A stretch of 48,088 nucleotides of DNA, taken from IMG/VR virus record IMGVR_UViG_3300031576_000078, positions 1 through 48,088 of that record. One strand, written 5' to 3'. Numbering within the stretch: position 1 is the first letter of the stretch; each line of letters opens with the position of its first letter. Below, piece after piece: positions 4,787 to 11,694 of this stretch. Under the pieces are notes generated by a model. It was not told where the DNA came from, searched no databases, and was given only the letters and a program-made list of their open reading frames with translations. The position numbers and the translations under genes are program-made. The DNA comes from a virus.

Positions 4787-6899
4787 CGCCGATTTCCTCG
4801 AAGCCCGGGCGGGGGGGGAGCGTGCCACCGCGGGGTTTGCGAGAGAGTCCCGTGTCGCCCACGAGGAATCCCGGGTGGCGGTCGGGGTCGGGGGGCGGGG
4901 GAGGGGCGAGGCCGGCCACGGGGTTCGAGGTCAGCCAGCAGCACAGCGCGTCGTAGCAGTTATGGGCTACAAACCCACCCGCTGCGACAAAGCCGTGGAA
5001 GTCGTGCTCCACACCCACATCCCACGCCATGGCCAACTTTCCACCGCTTCCAACCTTCCGTAGCCGCACGACTGCGTTGTGCGCGAGTGAGGCGGCGATT
5101 GCCATCTCTACAGGGTCCCTTTGCATTGCGGCTTCTGGCGGCTCGAGCGCGTGGCGAGGGACGAGCACCGTGGAAGGCAATATGTCGTCCCTGCTCGACA
5201 AGGTCGAGGTTGGCCAACCCGTTGTCAAGCGGATCTCCGTTGCGGTGGTGTATATGGTAGCCTGCTGGAATTGGGCCGAAGGCGTCACTCCATACCCATC
5301 GGTGGAGATATCCGAGACGGGCAGGGGGCCGCGTGCCGCGTGTTCTGACCATGTACGGCCGGGGGGACGAACGGAGATACCAGTGAAGCCCCCCATAGGC
5401 TTGCACCGAAGGGGAGACCACCACAGGATCTGCTGGCCGGCCCGGAGTTGGCTCGCTGGGCACCACCCATCCGGCGTCAGCACAAGGTGGTCTGGTGTAC
5501 ACTGGAGTTGCCATTCGTTCGCCTCGAGGATAACCGTCTCGGCATCATAACGAGTGACCCTCGCCGCGTCAAGCGAGGCGATAGGCACCCATCCACGGTC
5601 CGTTAAGATGGGAGTGTGCCCCGCTAGACAGTGATTGTCTCCGTTGCGGTCCACGTCCTCGAGCTTGATCTTGTCGTAGCCTAGGGCGGGCAGGGTACGG
5701 ATCAGGTTTTTGCACCGTGGGTGGACCCGCAGGCGTGGGGGCACGGTGGTGCCGTCCGGGCCTTGCGACCACGCCAGGGCGTAGTGCGCGAGGTTGAGCT
5801 TGGGCAGCCTCGAGTGTGGGCCGTGGGTGGCAGGCACCAAGGACCACGTGGATTGCGCGTCGGCTAATCCTGCTTGGAACTCATCGGCGATCGTGTGTTC
5901 GTAGAGGCCGGTGTTGTACCACATCTGTTCATCCCCGTAGATCAGGGCGCGCGGGTAGGGGCGCAGCATCGTCCCGATGCGTGCGCCCGCGTCTCGGCCC
6001 GTCCAGCCCGTGAAGTAGAGCTCGTCGGTGGCCACGAGATCCCCTTTGGGGGACTGCGCGAGGACGAGGAGGCAGGAGGGGTTGCGGTAGCCCCAGTCCA
6101 AGCCGCAGGAGACGGCCCAGTGGCCGGGCAGGGTCCAGTCTTCGGGCAGGACGTGGACCGTGGGGTTCCATTCCCGGAACACTTGGCCGACGAAGGCATT
6201 CCAGTCCCCCTCGAAGTAGGCTTTCCGTTCCGCCTCGGGCAAGGCCTTGAGGCGGTCCACGTACCAGGCGGGCAGGTGCGGGTTGTCGCCGACGACGGCC
6301 GGCAGGAAGGCGTACGCATGGCGTTGGTAGGTATCGCCCGGCCAGTCTTTGTCGATGAAATGGCTTTTGAGCCAATGGTGGCCGATGCCGCCGGGGTTGG
6401 AGGCGAGGACGTATTGCGGCAGGACCGCGCGGTCGGTGGACCGGAGGCGGGAGGGCAGCATCTCGAGCATCCAGGCGGTGAAGTCGCCGGCCTCATCGAC
6501 GGCAATCAGGCCCCATTCCGTCGAGAGGTACTGGCGGAAGTCGTCATCGGTCGAGCAGTGGCCCATTTGGAGGATGGAACCGTTCTTAAACAGGACGCGG
6601 TGACGCGAGGGCTCGTAGCGGGCCACGGCTTTGGGGAGCTCGGTGCGCAGGGCCAGGATATGCGTGGTCTCGAGCTCGATGAACTGGCGGCGCAAGAGCA
6701 GGGCGCGGAAGTTGGGGTGTTGGAGGCAGGCCAGGACGCAGTGCCAGCGCAAACTATGGGACTTGCCAGGCCCGGCCGCGCCTCCGTAGAACACGTTCGG
6801 GGCGGGGCAGGTATGGAGGGCGAGCTGGCGGTCCGTCGGGGTGTAGAGGGCGACGACCTCGCCTGCGTCGTTGGTATAGGCGACGAGCGGGTCAGGCAT
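4779..6899 (-). CDS. terL: Terminase large subunit containing an intein
   Basis: 706 residues in the precursor. The ATPase domain shows Walker A Y-G-G-A-A-G-P-G-K-S (38-47), Walker B L-I-A-V-D-E-A (131-137) and the S-N-P-G-G coupling motif (about 167-171). The nuclease domain begins at S-C-G-L-D-W-G-Y (catalytic Asp268), continues with Y-G-D-E-Q-M-W (321-327) and ends with C-Y-D-A-L (648-652, Asp650). An intein of 224 residues (424-647) interrupts it immediately before C-Y-D-A-L, so splicing is needed to form the nuclease site. The mature protein would be about 482 residues, a normal size. It packages DNA into the prohead by ATP hydrolysis and cuts it. Two repeat genes lie just upstream and one overlaps its stop. 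Confidence 0.95.
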   Translation of the reverse strand: MPDPLVAYTNDAGEVVALYTPTDRQLALHTCPAPNVFYGGAAGPGKSHSLRWHCVLACLQHPNFRALLLRRQFIELETTHILALRTELPKAVARYEPSRHRVLFKNGSILQMGHCSTDDDFRQYLSTEWGLIAVDEAGDFTAWMLEMLPSRLRSTDRAVLPQYVLASNPGGIGHHWLKSHFIDKDWPGDTYQRHAYAFLPAVVGDNPHLPAWYVDRLKALPEAERKAYFEGDWNAFVGQVFREWNPTVHVLPEDWTLPGHWAVSCGLDWGYRNPSCLLVLAQSPKGDLVATDELYFTGWTGRDAGARIGTMLRPYPRALIYGDEQMWYNTGLYEHTIADEFQAGLADAQSTWSLVPATHGPHSRLPKLNLAHYALAWSQGPDGTTVPPRLRVHPRCKNLIRTLPALGYDKIKLEDVDRNGDNHCLAGHTPILTDRGWVPIASLDAARVTRYDAETVILEANEWQLQCTPDHLVLTPDGWCPASQLRAGQQILWWSPLRCKPMGGFTGISVRPPGRTWSEHAARGPLPVSDISTDGYGVTPSAQFQQATIYTTATEIRLTTGWPTSTLSSRDDILPSTVLVPRHALEPPEAAMQRDPVEMAIAASLAHNAVVRLRKVGSGGKLAMAWDVGVEHDFHGFVAAGGFVAHNCYDALCCWLTSNPVAGLAPPPPPDPDRHPGFLVGDTGLSRKPRGGTLPPRPGFEEIGGV
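4959..5630 (-). mobile_element. Intein in the terminase nuclease domain
   Basis: Residues 424-647 of the terminase ORF have all splicing motifs: Cys1 in C-L-A-G-H-T-P-I-L-T-D-R-G-W-V-P-I (block A), T-P-D-H at 468-471 in Q-C-T-P-D-H-L-V-L-T-P-D-G-W (block B), a block F D-V-G-V-E-H-D-F-H-G-F, terminal His646-Asn647, and Cys648 as the first C-extein residue. The roughly 110-residue linker between blocks B and F is not a recognisable endonuclease in this frame. In another frame the same DNA encodes an HNH endonuclease (4960-5514). Insertion at a catalytic motif of an essential gene is typical of inteins. Confidence 0.9.
4960..5514 (-). CDS. HNH homing endonuclease nested in the intein, other frame
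   Basis: 184 residues in the -1 frame relative to the terminase ORF and wholly inside the intein. The motif L-H-R-W-V-W-S-D-A-F-G-P-I-P-A-G-Y-H-I-H-H (about residues 76-96) followed by R-N-G-D-P-L-D-N-G-L-A-N-L-D-L is a standard phage HNH nuclease core. The tail is basic. The start ATG has GAGG seven bases upstream. The stop codon TAA (4962-4960) lies in the last His-Asn codons of the intein. Both frames are open throughout. It presumably drives intein homing as a free-standing protein. Alternatives are paired frameshift errors or programmed frameshifting. Confidence 0.8.
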   Translation of the reverse strand: MATPVYTRPPCADAGWVVPSEPTPGRPADPVVVSPSVQAYGGLHWYLRSSPRPYMVRTRGTRPPARLGYLHRWVWSDAFGPIPAGYHIHHRNGDPLDNGLANLDLVEQGRHIAFHGARPSPRARAARSRNAKGPCRDGNRRLTRAQRSRAATEGWKRWKVGHGVGCGCGARLPRLCRSGWVCSP

Positions 6900-6908
6900 G
6901 GACGCGGG

Positions 6909-7103
6909 TCATGGGAGGGGGGCCACGGCTCCCAAGACGCGTGCCCAGACGTCGTCGTGGACGCGATGGAGGACGCTGGTCCCGAGGCGCTTCCAGGCGG
7001 GGAACCAGACGCGGTCCTCGACGCGCTCTCGGATGCGGGTACGGACGCAGGCCACGACGCGGGTATAGACCGCGTCATGGACGCGGGTCTCGATGCGGGT
7101 CAT
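6909..7103 (-). CDS. R-V-x-x tetrapeptide-repeat protein G
   Basis: 64 residues ending ten bases before the terminase start. The N-terminal half follows the tetrad rule (T-R-I-E-T-R-V-H-D-A-V-Y-T-R-V; R-E-R-V-E-D-R-V-W), while the C-terminal half is degenerate. It starts in an ATGA overlap with mini-gene F. It is clearly the same family as A, B and C on the other strand but is more diverged. Function unknown. Confidence 0.6.
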   Translation of the reverse strand: MTRIETRVHDAVYTRVVACVRTRIRERVEDRVWFPAWKRLGTSVLHRVHDDVWARVLGAVAPLP

Positions 7104-7171
7104 CGCAGGGAGTCCTGAATGCGGGCCCAGACGCGGTCCCGGACGCGGGGGATAACGCGGTGCAGAGGCAT
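7100..7171 (-). CDS. R-V-x-x tetrapeptide-repeat protein F (mini)
   Basis: 23 residues. It begins immediately after the upstream stop (TAA then ATG) and ends in an ATGA overlap with repeat gene G. Three to four tetrads are visible (P-R-V-R-D-R-V-W-A-R-I). With G it may once have been a single longer repeat gene split by a stop codon. Confidence 0.5.
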   Translation of the reverse strand: MPLHRVIPRVRDRVWARIQDSLR

Positions 7172-7564
7172 TTAGATGTCTAGGTCTTCACCGACCTGGA
7201 GGTCCACGGCGATGAGTGTGGGGCTGCGGCCTTCGGCGAGCGCGGTGCGGGCATAGACGAGCGACCGCGCGCGGGCGGGGGAGCCTTCCTTGGTCGTCTC
7301 TTCGATGACCGCCAGCACGGTCTCCGGCAGCATCGGCGGCAACGAGAGCAGCGCCGACTCGGGCGCGCTCGCGCTCGAGAGCCACGACCCCTCGATGGCT
7401 CGGGGCCGGGGAGCGGGGTCGCGGGTGGCCAAGGACTCCGCGAGGAGCTGGTAGGCGCGCTGCCAGCGCTCGACCTCACGGCGCAGGCGCTTCACTTCCC
7501 CGTCGAGCCGGGTCAGTTCTTGGGTGATGCTGAAGCTTTTCGGGCCAACCTGTTTACGTGGCAT
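7172..7564 (-). CDS. Hypothetical protein with N-terminal coiled coil
   Basis: 130 residues. Residues about 12-45 (I-T-Q-E-L-T-R-L-D-G-E-V-K-R-L-R-R-E-V) form a strong coiled coil, followed by a Pro/Ser-rich linker and a helical C-terminal domain (T-V-L-A-V-I-E-E-T-T-K-E). It lies two tiny genes upstream of the large terminase, where a small terminase subunit is common, but I see no clear HTH. Small terminase or virion accessory protein are both possible. Confidence 0.6.
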   Translation of the reverse strand: MPRKQVGPKSFSITQELTRLDGEVKRLRREVERWQRAYQLLAESLATRDPAPRPRAIEGSWLSSASAPESALLSLPPMLPETVLAVIEETTKEGSPARARSLVYARTALAEGRSPTLIAVDLQVGEDLDI

Positions 7565-7578
7565 GGGCAGGCCTCACG

Positions 7579-8034
7579 TTATAGGCTGTGTCGCGCCATC
7601 ATGAGAATGACTTGGAGCGCCGCTCGATTATAGCCCGAGACATCAGGCTCCGCAATCGGGGCCATTGGCGGCGGCGCTTGGCGGGCGGGCGCAGGGGAGA
7701 AGAGCGGCACCAACCCCGCGGGCGGGGGGCGCCACGGTTGCGGTGGCTCAAACCCCGGTTCGGGCGGCACGAATGCAGGCGCCACCTCCGGCGCGATGGG
7801 TGCCTCGACGGGGACACCGTCCCGGTACTCGACAAGGTACTCATCCCGCGCATCAGGGATAAACCGTCCATCCACATACCGCTGGCGGGCACCACGGTAG
7901 CGGGATGGGCCACGGGGGCGCGGGGAGCCGAGTCCGGTCGATCCCAGTTTCGCATCGACGGCGGCCGGCGGCGGGGCAGGCGCGGCGGCGACTTCGATGC
8001 TGTAAGCGGCTGGGTAGAGTGCGCCAAAGTACAT
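7579..8034 (-). CDS. Pro/Ala-rich hypothetical virion-region protein
   Basis: 151 residues, rich in Pro (P-P-E-P-G-F-E-P-P-Q-P-W-R-P-P-P). A central segment (R-Y-V-D-G-R-F-I-P-D-A-R-D-E-Y-L-V-E-Y-R-D-G-V-P-V) may form a beta hairpin. It lies between the DUF115-like gene and the coiled-coil gene. No family recognised. Confidence 0.5.
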   Translation of the reverse strand: MYFGALYPAAYSIEVAAAPAPPPAAVDAKLGSTGLGSPRPRGPSRYRGARQRYVDGRFIPDARDEYLVEYRDGVPVEAPIAPEVAPAFVPPEPGFEPPQPWRPPPAGLVPLFSPAPARQAPPPMAPIAEPDVSGYNRAALQVILMMARHSL

Positions 8035-8049
8035 AGCGGAAGATACACC

Positions 8050-8862
8050 TTACTTGGGGCCGGTGCGCACGAGCGCCACGACATTGGCCATCTTGGGCGA
8101 CCGCGCAGGGGGCTTCCACGAGCGCATCATGGCTTGCACTAAGCCGCGCCCATAGAACCGGACATCGAGCGCCGGTAGCATGTCGAGCTCATGGGCAAGC
8201 GTCTGTGCCGCCTGCAACATCCCTGGCGTCGTCAGGTAGGTCACGCCCTCATGGACATATTCGCGCGCCCTCCTGGCCTTCGGATGGTCCGCGGCATGAC
8301 TGTGCGTGGGCGTCATCGACCCATCCATGCCGAAGATGCCCACGGTGCGAAATCCCAGCATGGCGGCGATGACGAGTGCCCGTTGGCCCACGTCACACCC
8401 ACCTGTCAGTGCCCACTCTCCAACGGGCAGGTGGAGCATGTCCGGATCATCGGAGTGAAACGCATGCCACACCAAGACGCGCTGGTCCTGTAAATGATCG
8501 AAGTATGTCGGGTGACAGGCCGAGCACGGGAGGTAGGTCACCCGCAGATCGGGAGTCCCGAGCAACGTGATCTTGTGGGGCCGTGGATCGACGTCAACGT
8601 GCCACGTCGGGACGATGCCGCGATCCAAGAGGAAGCGATGCGAGCCCGAGCACGTGATCACATAGGGATAGCGCCGCACGTACTGCCAGGTGGTCCGCAG
8701 ACTCGGCCCATAGCAGACGAGGGCGATGGCCTCGGGCCGTCGCTCGGCCGGCTGCAATCGCCCCAGGCCGGGCCGCGCAATCGCTGAACGGACGTGCATC
8801 GCCCGCTGGGATTCTGAGATACAATATCGGAGCGTGGCCGTCCTGTCCCCGACTGCCGTCAT
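8050..8862 (-). CDS. DUF115-like (MAF flagellin-glycosylation-type) protein
   Basis: 270 residues. The core A-L-V-C-Y-G-P-S-L-R-T-T-W, then I-T-C-S-G-S-H-R-F-L-L-D-R-G-I-V-P-T-W-H-V-D-V-D-P-R-P-H-K, then G-G-C-D-V-G-Q-R-A and G-I-F-G-M-D-G-S fits the DUF115 / 6-hydroxymethylpterin pyrophosphokinase MptE-like family, also seen in motility accessory factors that act with nonulosonic acids. It is clearly paralogous to the N-terminal third of the protein at 44212-46371 (same V-D-P-R-P-H-K-I motif and order). It starts in an ATGA overlap with a lectin-like gene in the fibre region, which suggests a link to glycan decoration. Confidence 0.75.
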   Translation of the reverse strand: MTAVGDRTATLRYCISESQRAMHVRSAIARPGLGRLQPAERRPEAIALVCYGPSLRTTWQYVRRYPYVITCSGSHRFLLDRGIVPTWHVDVDPRPHKITLLGTPDLRVTYLPCSACHPTYFDHLQDQRVLVWHAFHSDDPDMLHLPVGEWALTGGCDVGQRALVIAAMLGFRTVGIFGMDGSMTPTHSHAADHPKARRAREYVHEGVTYLTTPGMLQAAQTLAHELDMLPALDVRFYGRGLVQAMMRSWKPPARSPKMANVVALVRTGPK

Positions 8863-9437
8863 GCGCCACGAAACATGGGGGAGCGCGTCGCGAAGTTTCC
8901 CCCTTCCCAGGCGTCGCCCTCCGCGTTCGCAAGCACGGCCGCGTAGAACGCTACCCCCGCGCGGCCAGACGCGAGATTGGTATCAGTGACTTGCATGAGG
9001 GTTGTACCGTTTCGCTGAAGGCGGATCGTCGTTCCTTCGGCCTCGGTACGGACGACGTCGCCCACAACGGGATCAGTAGGATCAGTCCCCAACAGTGTGA
9101 AGGTGCCCGATACGACGCGCCACAACTGGTAGTGCATGGCGCCGCCTGTATCGGTGTGGGCGAAGCCGAAATAGGCACTCGCAACTGTCGTGCTACACCG
9201 TACAGCCGTACCAACCTGCAGGTCAGTGCCCGTGAGCACCGCGACGGTGAGCTGCGCGTACTGGTCATCAGGCCACGTGACGCCGTTATAGGATTCGATG
9301 TCATCAGTGTTCGCCACGCCTGAGCGCACACGATTGCCCACAATTTGGCAGTTCGTCAGTCCGGGGACGACGTCCCACACGGCACCAAGATCGGTGCTGT
9401 CGGCTCGGTCGAAGGTATCAGTGGCCAAGATAGCCAT
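8859..9437 (-). CDS. Concanavalin/LamG-like virion protein
   Basis: 192 residues. The opening T-D-T-F-D-R-A-D-S-T-D-L-G-A-V-W-D is the signature of a jelly-roll (LamG or DUF1080-like) domain common in phage tail and fibre proteins; the rest is beta-rich with Y-F-G-F-A-H-T-D-T-G-G and T-I-R-L-Q-R-N-G-T-T-L. The start is the ATG at 9437, which forms a TAATG overlap with the upstream gene; earlier in-frame starts are less likely. It probably binds carbohydrate on the host or on the particle. Confidence 0.7.
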   Translation of the reverse strand: MAILATDTFDRADSTDLGAVWDVVPGLTNCQIVGNRVRSGVANTDDIESYNGVTWPDDQYAQLTVAVLTGTDLQVGTAVRCSTTVASAYFGFAHTDTGGAMHYQLWRVVSGTFTLLGTDPTDPVVGDVVRTEAEGTTIRLQRNGTTLMQVTDTNLASGRAGVAFYAAVLANAEGDAWEGGNFATRSPMFRGA

Positions 9438-10015
9438 TACACCCTCCCGGCGGTAAACACGATGGCCCGCGTGCCCCACGCATCCCCCATGTCGCGGAGG
9501 AGCGCGCGCAGCGTGCGACCACCGGCGAGATCAGGGTCGCTGTAGCCCAAGCTCCGTGCGGCCGCGAGCAGATGATCCTGGGTGGCGACGGGCAGGGTGG
9601 CGATCGCCGTGTCCAAGGTCACGCCCCCAGTAAACAATCGACCATGCCCCAGGCCGTGTACCCGTTGGAGATATTGCATGAGGCCGGCAATCGTTCGGAG
9701 TGCCTCGCGCCACCCCATCCGCGTGCTGACCCAATCCGTCGGGATCTGATGGGTCGCGAGGAAGGCGATGAACGCGCCGAGCGTCGGTCCGGTGAAGCGT
9801 GCGTCTAAGTCCACCGGCAGGGCAAAGACATCGGCCTGGCCGGCCAAGGACGCATCCGCCGCGGCCGACAGGTTGGCCCCCACAAGAAAGAGGGGCTCAG
9901 CGCCGTAGGTCATCCCGCTCCACGGCTCGCCGAGCGCTTGGAGATAGGTGGGGCGATGAGGGTCGGATCGTGTCCCCGTGCCCTCGGCGGGGACGAAGTA
10001 CAGCCGAAACGCCAT
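9437..10015 (-). CDS. Tail-fibre-associated structural protein
   Basis: 192 residues, started at the ATG of a TGATG overlap with the fibre gene. The sequence (F-R-L-Y-F-V-P-A-E-G-T-G-T, then Y-G-A-E-P-L-F-L-V-G-A-N-L) resembles a family found beside phage fibre genes, with no established function. The middle (I-P-T-D-W-V-S-T-R-M-G-W-R-E-A-L-R-T-I-A-G-L-M-Q) is a conserved-looking helical block. Confidence 0.65.
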   Translation of the reverse strand: MAFRLYFVPAEGTGTRSDPHRPTYLQALGEPWSGMTYGAEPLFLVGANLSAAADASLAGQADVFALPVDLDARFTGPTLGAFIAFLATHQIPTDWVSTRMGWREALRTIAGLMQYLQRVHGLGHGRLFTGGVTLDTAIATLPVATQDHLLAAARSLGYSDPDLAGGRTLRALLRDMGDAWGTRAIVFTAGRV

Positions 10016-11691
10016 CAGGCGATCCTGAGCGCGCGAATCCAGCCGCCCGTAATGAACAGTTGGTTGGTCGCAACGGACGTTCTGGCCAAGACATGGAACG
10101 ATCCGGCGGCGCTCACATTGGTAAACACGTCGAACGCGGCCGCGCGCATCGAGGCCCCGGCCGCAGAGACGGAGACGATGGCCGAGGAACCGGCCGCGAC
10201 CGCCGACAACTGCGTCTGCCCCATGGCGACCGCCGCCGCGGCCGCTTGGGATGGCACGCTCACCGCATCCATCCAAATCTGCGTCCCACCAGGGCCCAGC
10301 GCGGGCCAGTCCAAGCCGAAGGCGACCCCACCCGCCGCCGAGGTCTGCCAATTCACGTTCCCGTTGATCTTGTACCACCCCCCGGCGCCGACCGCGACGC
10401 TCAGGCTCGTGATCGTCAAGAGCGTGGTCGCGGACACGGTGAAGGTCGCTGTCCGCGTGCGAAACAGCGTCGACAGCCCCATGGCGGAAATCTTGTTCGA
10501 GATCACGTCGCCGGCCGAGAGGGCGTTGCTGACGACATTCGACAGCACGTTCAAGGCGGAGAGTCCTTGGGCAGACACCGCCGACAGTTCGGTGGACGTG
10601 ACCGACCCCGCTGCCACTGCCGAGATACGGTTGGACAGCGCATTGAAGGCCGACTGGAGTCCGTGCGTCGCGACCGCACCAACAGAGAGAGCGGAAACGG
10701 CGGAGAGGAGGGTCGAGATCACAGAGACGTTTTGCGACAGGACGGAATGCGCTTGAGACAGGACCGACATGTTCTGCGAGAGCAGGGACAGGCCTTGCGA
10801 CAGGACCGACACGCCCTGGGAGACGGTGTCGATCCGCACCGAGAGCGCGGCGTCGCGTACCGACAGATTCTGCGACAGCACCGAGAGACCCTGCGAGAGC
10901 ACCGACACGCCCTGGGAGACGGTGTCGATCCGCACCGAGAGCGCGGCGTCGCGTACCGACAGATTCTGCGACAGCACCGAGAGACCCTGCGACAACACGG
11001 AGACGCCCTGGGAAACGGTATCAATCCGCACCGAGAGCGCGGCGTCGCGTACCGACAGATTCTGCGACAGCACTGAGAGGCCCTGCGAGAGCACCGACAC
11101 GCCCTGGGAGACGGTATCAATCCGCACCGAGAGCGCCGCATTCCCGACTGAGACGTTTTGGGAGAGGACGGACTGGGCCTGGGAGAGGACAGACAGGCCC
11201 TGGGAGAGCACGGACACGCCCTGCGAGACCGTGTCGATGCGGACGGACAGGGCGGCATCCCCGGCGGATCGCACACTCAGTTCATTCGAGAGACTCGTCG
11301 AGAGGGCAGACACCGAGAGCGAGAGTAATGCCGCGGTCGCACTGACCACGGAGACCGCATTGGACACAGTGTCGATGGCCGATTGGACATCGTCGAACCG
11401 CAACTTGGTGATCGTGGCCGCGATCTGATCGGTCGCCAGCACGGAACGCGCCGTGGTCCCTTCCTGGGCGCGCGTGATCGTGAATTGGTCCACGAGAATG
11501 CCCGTGACGCGGACGATCTCGGCGTTCGCCGGGGTGGGCATCGCCGAAGAGGCCCAGATCGTGGCATTGAACGGGGTCGCCGGGAACCGGGTCGCCTGTC
11601 CCGAGGTGACCTCCAGGGTCGTCCCCGTCGTCGGCGGGGATGGGGCGGCCGAGAGGACGCTATAGGCTAAATTGGTGATCGCATCAGCCAT
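10015..11691 (-). CDS. Tail fibre with 32-residue coiled-coil repeats
   Basis: 558 residues. The N-terminal region (about 1-100, N-L-A-Y-S-V-L, then T-R-A-Q-E-G-T-T-A-R) is of the type that joins fibres to the particle. Residues about 140-310 contain a tandem 32-residue repeat (S-V-R-I-D-T-V-S-Q-G-V-S-V-L-S-Q-G-L-S-V), four copies in perfect 96-bp register plus a variant, expected to form a trimeric coiled coil. The C-terminal 150 residues are a beta-rich head domain likely to contact the host. It sits four bases downstream of the portal stop region in the leftward operon. Confidence 0.85.
   Translation of the reverse strand: MADAITNLAYSVLSAAPSPPTTGTTLEVTSGQATRFPATPFNATIWASSAMPTPANAEIVRVTGILVDQFTITRAQEGTTARSVLATDQIAATITKLRFDDVQSAIDTVSNAVSVVSATAALLSLSVSALSTSLSNELSVRSAGDAALSVRIDTVSQGVSVLSQGLSVLSQAQSVLSQNVSVGNAALSVRIDTVSQGVSVLSQGLSVLSQNLSVRDAALSVRIDTVSQGVSVLSQGLSVLSQNLSVRDAALSVRIDTVSQGVSVLSQGLSVLSQNLSVRDAALSVRIDTVSQGVSVLSQGLSLLSQNMSVLSQAHSVLSQNVSVISTLLSAVSALSVGAVATHGLQSAFNALSNRISAVAAGSVTSTELSAVSAQGLSALNVLSNVVSNALSAGDVISNKISAMGLSTLFRTRTATFTVSATTLLTITSLSVAVGAGGWYKINGNVNWQTSAAGGVAFGLDWPALGPGGTQIWMDAVSVPSQAAAAAVAMGQTQLSAVAAGSSAIVSVSAAGASMRAAAFDVFTNVSAAGSFHVLARTSVATNQLFITGGWIRALRIA
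10791..11260 (-). repeat. 96-bp tandem repeats in the fibre gene
   Basis: The marker CGCACCGAG recurs at 10835, 10931, 11027 and 11123, exactly 96 bp apart, with high identity between copies; a fifth diverged copy with extra sequence lies near 11239. Each copy encodes 32 residues. Copy number could change by recombination and alter fibre length. Confidence 0.9.
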
Positions 11692-11694
11692 GGG

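Noticed and set aside
4129-4944. 271-codon minus-strand ORF across the rightward island
   Set aside because: Low-complexity Pro/Ser/Thr text overlapping the end of the terminase; the plus-strand ORFs have a promoter, four-base overlaps and better codon pattern.
5874-7118. 414-codon plus-strand ORF opposite the terminase
   Set aside because: It is antisense to clear Walker and nuclease motifs, and its end is the complement of repeat gene G. GC-rich third positions keep the antisense frame open.
9799-11076. 425-codon plus-strand ORF opposite the fibre gene
   Set aside because: Arg-rich repeats are the complement of the 96-bp fibre repeats; no start signals.
10791-11260. Possible CRISPR-like array
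   Set aside because: The 96-bp units are in frame, contiguous and without unique spacers; they encode fibre repeats. The pentamer and 12-bp repeats also lack spacers of constant length.
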